NCBI GenBank assembly: GCA_043381765.1 | Contig: JBHJMP010000644.1 | Span: 1-48,127, forward strand | DNA: 48,127 nucleotides | Direction of reading: 5' to 3' | Origin: Collodictyon triciliatum | Lineage: Eukaryota; CRuMs | Shown: positions 45,941 through 48,127 of the stretch, one piece after another | Position numbering within the stretch: position 1 is the first letter of the stretch | Layout: the number at the start of each line of letters is the position of its first letter | Position numbers and translations under genes: made by a program | Notes under the pieces: model-generated | Told to the model about the DNA's origin: nothing | Seen by the model: only the letters and a program-made list of their open reading frames with translations | Database searches by the model: none

Positions 45941-47150
45941 AAGTACGCACATGGCTGTTAATTCAAGAATAGAATCCGATAAGACCTTTCAAACATCTAT
46001 ATCATACAAGTTTTACATCCTATTTCATTGCACAGGATGCGTCTTATGAGTGGACAACGGGTCACTTTCCTTACGTTTCTTGCTGGGCAACTCAGACAGA
46101 AAGCGATATATCGTTGCTTGTATGATATTCACGAAAGTGACGCTTGACCGTCCCCTGGTTTCAGAACCATGCGTATTTGGCAGTGGACTTCGCCTAACCA
46201 GTGTATGGCTAAGCGTTTGTGGTTTTAGAAACGTACGCTTCTGCTTGCTCGGACTGTCATTGGTATGTGAAGTTTCTAAGCTCGGATTCGACTTGTGGTA
46301 TTTGCTCTTGCTCCTTGGTTCTCGGTGCAACGGGCTGGGGTGGGATAAACGAACTATCCTTGGTGGGCGCTGATTCTTGTGATGCCTTCGCTTTGGAGTA
46401 TCGTTTCGGATATGTAACAATGGCTGCCTTGATACTCAAGTAAATGAGGCACGGAATGATGGAGTGTCTTTGGTTACTTTCATGTGGCAACTCAATTTAA
46501 AATCTAAAAAGAAAAAAAAAACCAAAGTTGAAAAGACATTCCCAGCGTGACATAAAGGAATGATTAGATTATGGAGGAATATAAATTACAGGTGTTTTTT
46601 CCAGTAAAGGTTGCACTGAAGGCGAAAGCTTCCAGAGGCTTCTTGGATACCTTTGACCCAATAAGGCCCACATGTCATCCTGTCAGCCACCTCGCCAAAG
46701 GGACTTCACCTAATGCGTTTCGTATTTGCTTCGCCATTGCCGGCTGGGATTTAACAGGACATAAAAATAACGCACGTCTAGCTTGAGGAACACACAAATA
46801 GGTGTTCGGTTTGACAGAAGACAGAAGATTGAAGAGGCAAGATATTTCCTTATGAAATCTGAACGATAAGTGGATTGCTTTGCCGAGCACCATGCGTGAC
46901 ATATCTCTGTTTTCTCAATGAATTAACCTATCAACAACAAACCAACTGTAACTGCAAAAAAAGAGTGACGAGAATCTTTAAAACCCACAATCTAAATAAC
47001 CATTATGTATTTTTCATCACCCTGCCTCAACCTTGTCAGAGCATCTTGGAGATGATTTCTCAACCCAGCACGCCAATAATAATGCATCATCAAGATTGCT
47101 TTATTTTCTTTCAACTTACCCCGCTTCTATCCCATATAAAAAGCAGCCAT
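45941..47150. other. Region between Vps50 gap and ADH-like gene, unassigned
   Basis: A Vps50 last exon could start at 46036 (acceptor TTGCACAG/GATGCG), but the translation there does not clearly resemble the family's C-terminus. On the minus strand, overlapping frames at 46025-46420 and 46257-46490 encode Lys/Pro/Ser-rich sequence of unknown nature. A TATAAAAA stretch at 47135-47142 lies just before the ADH-like start. No RNA gene was recognised. Confidence 0.4.
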
Positions 47151-48127
47151 ATGGCCGTTGACACCAGCGTTTCATTCCACTCCTATGCCGCTTGAGTGCT
47201 GGAGCAGCTCTTGAGCCATGGACATATCATCCTGCATCCTTGGCCCGCGCAACTTTGAGTTCAAAATCAGCCACTGTAGATTCTGCGGTCGGGTGAGTGA
47301 CGTTTGAAAAAAATACACAGAGGCTGCAGCAGGTTGTAAAGCTCAGCTTGTGATGAGAAGCAACGCCGCGCCGTAGACTCTGATGTTGTTGCTCCGCTTA
47401 TCCGTATTATTCACAACCTTACAGATATCCATACCATCGATAACGGCTGGAAGAGGTCGGTCTATATTATGGTGGTTGGACATGAGGTTATCAGCGAGGT
47501 TGTTGCCACAGGTCACAACATGACGAACCTGATGTCAAGTCTCATAAAAAAGATGCCTCATCATGTAAAGCTTTGCATGTTACGTAGTCTTGCGCTCACC
47601 TCTCATCAATATCGACCTTCCTTCAGTGTAGGAGACCGAGTGGGCGTGGGCGCTCAGTGTTTTGCCTGTCTGAAGCCCGATTTTTATGAGTGCAACTGCA
47701 AGGATAACCAATGGTACCCAAAGAAAGTCTTCACCTACAATATACCCTACGCTGACGGTGAGCTCTCAAGGGGCGGATATGCTGACCGCATCCGTCTCTT
47801 GTCCGACTTCGCCTTCCTCATCCCAGAGAGTATCCCTTCTGATGTTGCTGCTCCTCTTCTATGCACTGGAATCACAGTTTCCACTGCCCGGAGGCAGTAG
47901 ACATCATTTAGACTCACAGATGCCTAAGTTATATAATTTCTTGATACAAGAAACGAAGCGCTATATTTTTACGTTTTTTTTTCTATAAGCAGCGACCGTG
48001 CAAGCAACGGAATCAAGGTGGGAATCATTAGTATCGGAGGACATGGGCATTTGGGAATTCAGTTTGCCAAGGTTTGTTTTCACTATGATATTTATGTTAC
48101 AAAATAAAATACCTTCACGGCACACAC
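47151..48127 (+). pseudogene. Zinc-dependent alcohol dehydrogenase (ADH6/CAD type) with two apparent frameshifts, 3' end beyond window
   Basis: The N-terminus reads in three successive frames: MAVDTSVSFHSYAA from 47151, LSAGAALEPWTYHPASL from 47192, and LGPRNFEFKISHCRFCGR from about 47239. Each step is what a one-base deletion would cause (near 47193 in GCTTGAG and near 47242 in TTGGCCC). Later exons give HTIDNGWKRSVY, MVVGHEVISEVVATG, VGDRVGVGAQCFACLKPD (after an intron to about 47628), ADRIRLLSDFAFLIPESIPS, VAAPLLCTGIT and the NADP-binding loop IISIGGHGHLGIQFAK before a donor at 48073. This is the NADP-dependent medium-chain ADH family acting on aldehydes such as cinnamaldehyde. The structural-zinc cysteines are irregular (CFACLKPDFYECNC). 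It could be a decaying gene or a real gene with homopolymer sequencing errors; the exon 1/2 splice around 47290-47428 also fails to phase. Confidence 0.65.

Overview
This is intron-rich nuclear DNA. Genes lie on both strands, are cut into short exons with GT..AG introns of about 50-350 bp, and sit among AT-rich introns, microsatellites and three runs of N. The gene set (SmD1, Vps50/syndetin, Ddi1, ALDH7/antiquitin, GMPPA, hexokinase, a Gin4/BRSK-type kinase, a caprin-like protein, an ankyrin/pseudokinase signalling protein) best fits an early-diverging fungus of zygomycete grade. That placement is inferred from gene content; no rRNA or other marker is in view. Nothing bacterial, phage-like or CRISPR-like was seen. 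Layout: 1-2197 (-) GDP-mannose pyrophosphorylase alpha subunit, running off the left edge. 2732-10209 (-) a long gene assembled here exon by exon. It encodes leucine-rich repeats, ankyrin-like repeats, a kinase fold without its catalytic residues, a C-terminal signalling module, a coiled coil and a PH domain. 11497-14768 (+) caprin-like coiled-coil protein. 16149-20323 (+) Gin4/BRSK-family kinase with UBA-like and KA1-like regions. 21225-22196 (-) SmD1. 23129-25991 (-) ALDH7. 26758-28601 (-) hexokinase. 30618 to at least 31530 (-) Ddi1-type retropepsin. 33847-39239 (+) CUE-type low-complexity protein resembling Def1. 39606 to at least 45552 (+) Vps50, its C-terminus lost in a gap. 47151 to the right edge (+) zinc alcohol dehydrogenase with two apparent frameshifts. 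The genes form no operon or single pathway; they are mostly housekeeping. GMPPA and hexokinase touch sugar metabolism, Vps50 endosomal recycling, Ddi1 and the CUE protein ubiquitin-linked processes, SmD1 splicing. The most unusual item is the 7.5-kb gene at 2732-10209. All 15 splice junctions outside the N gap keep phase, which supports one LRR-ANK-pseudokinase-coiled coil-PH polypeptide. A second theme is the repeat content: (AAT)n arrays of one polarity inside introns, T(n)A(n) palindromes at intron ends, and a composite T(n)A(n)-(AAT)3-(CAAAAC)n element present twice and associated with an assembly gap. Exon boundaries were worked out by eye and should be read as accurate to about 1-2 bases where phase was checked, and as approximate elsewhere.
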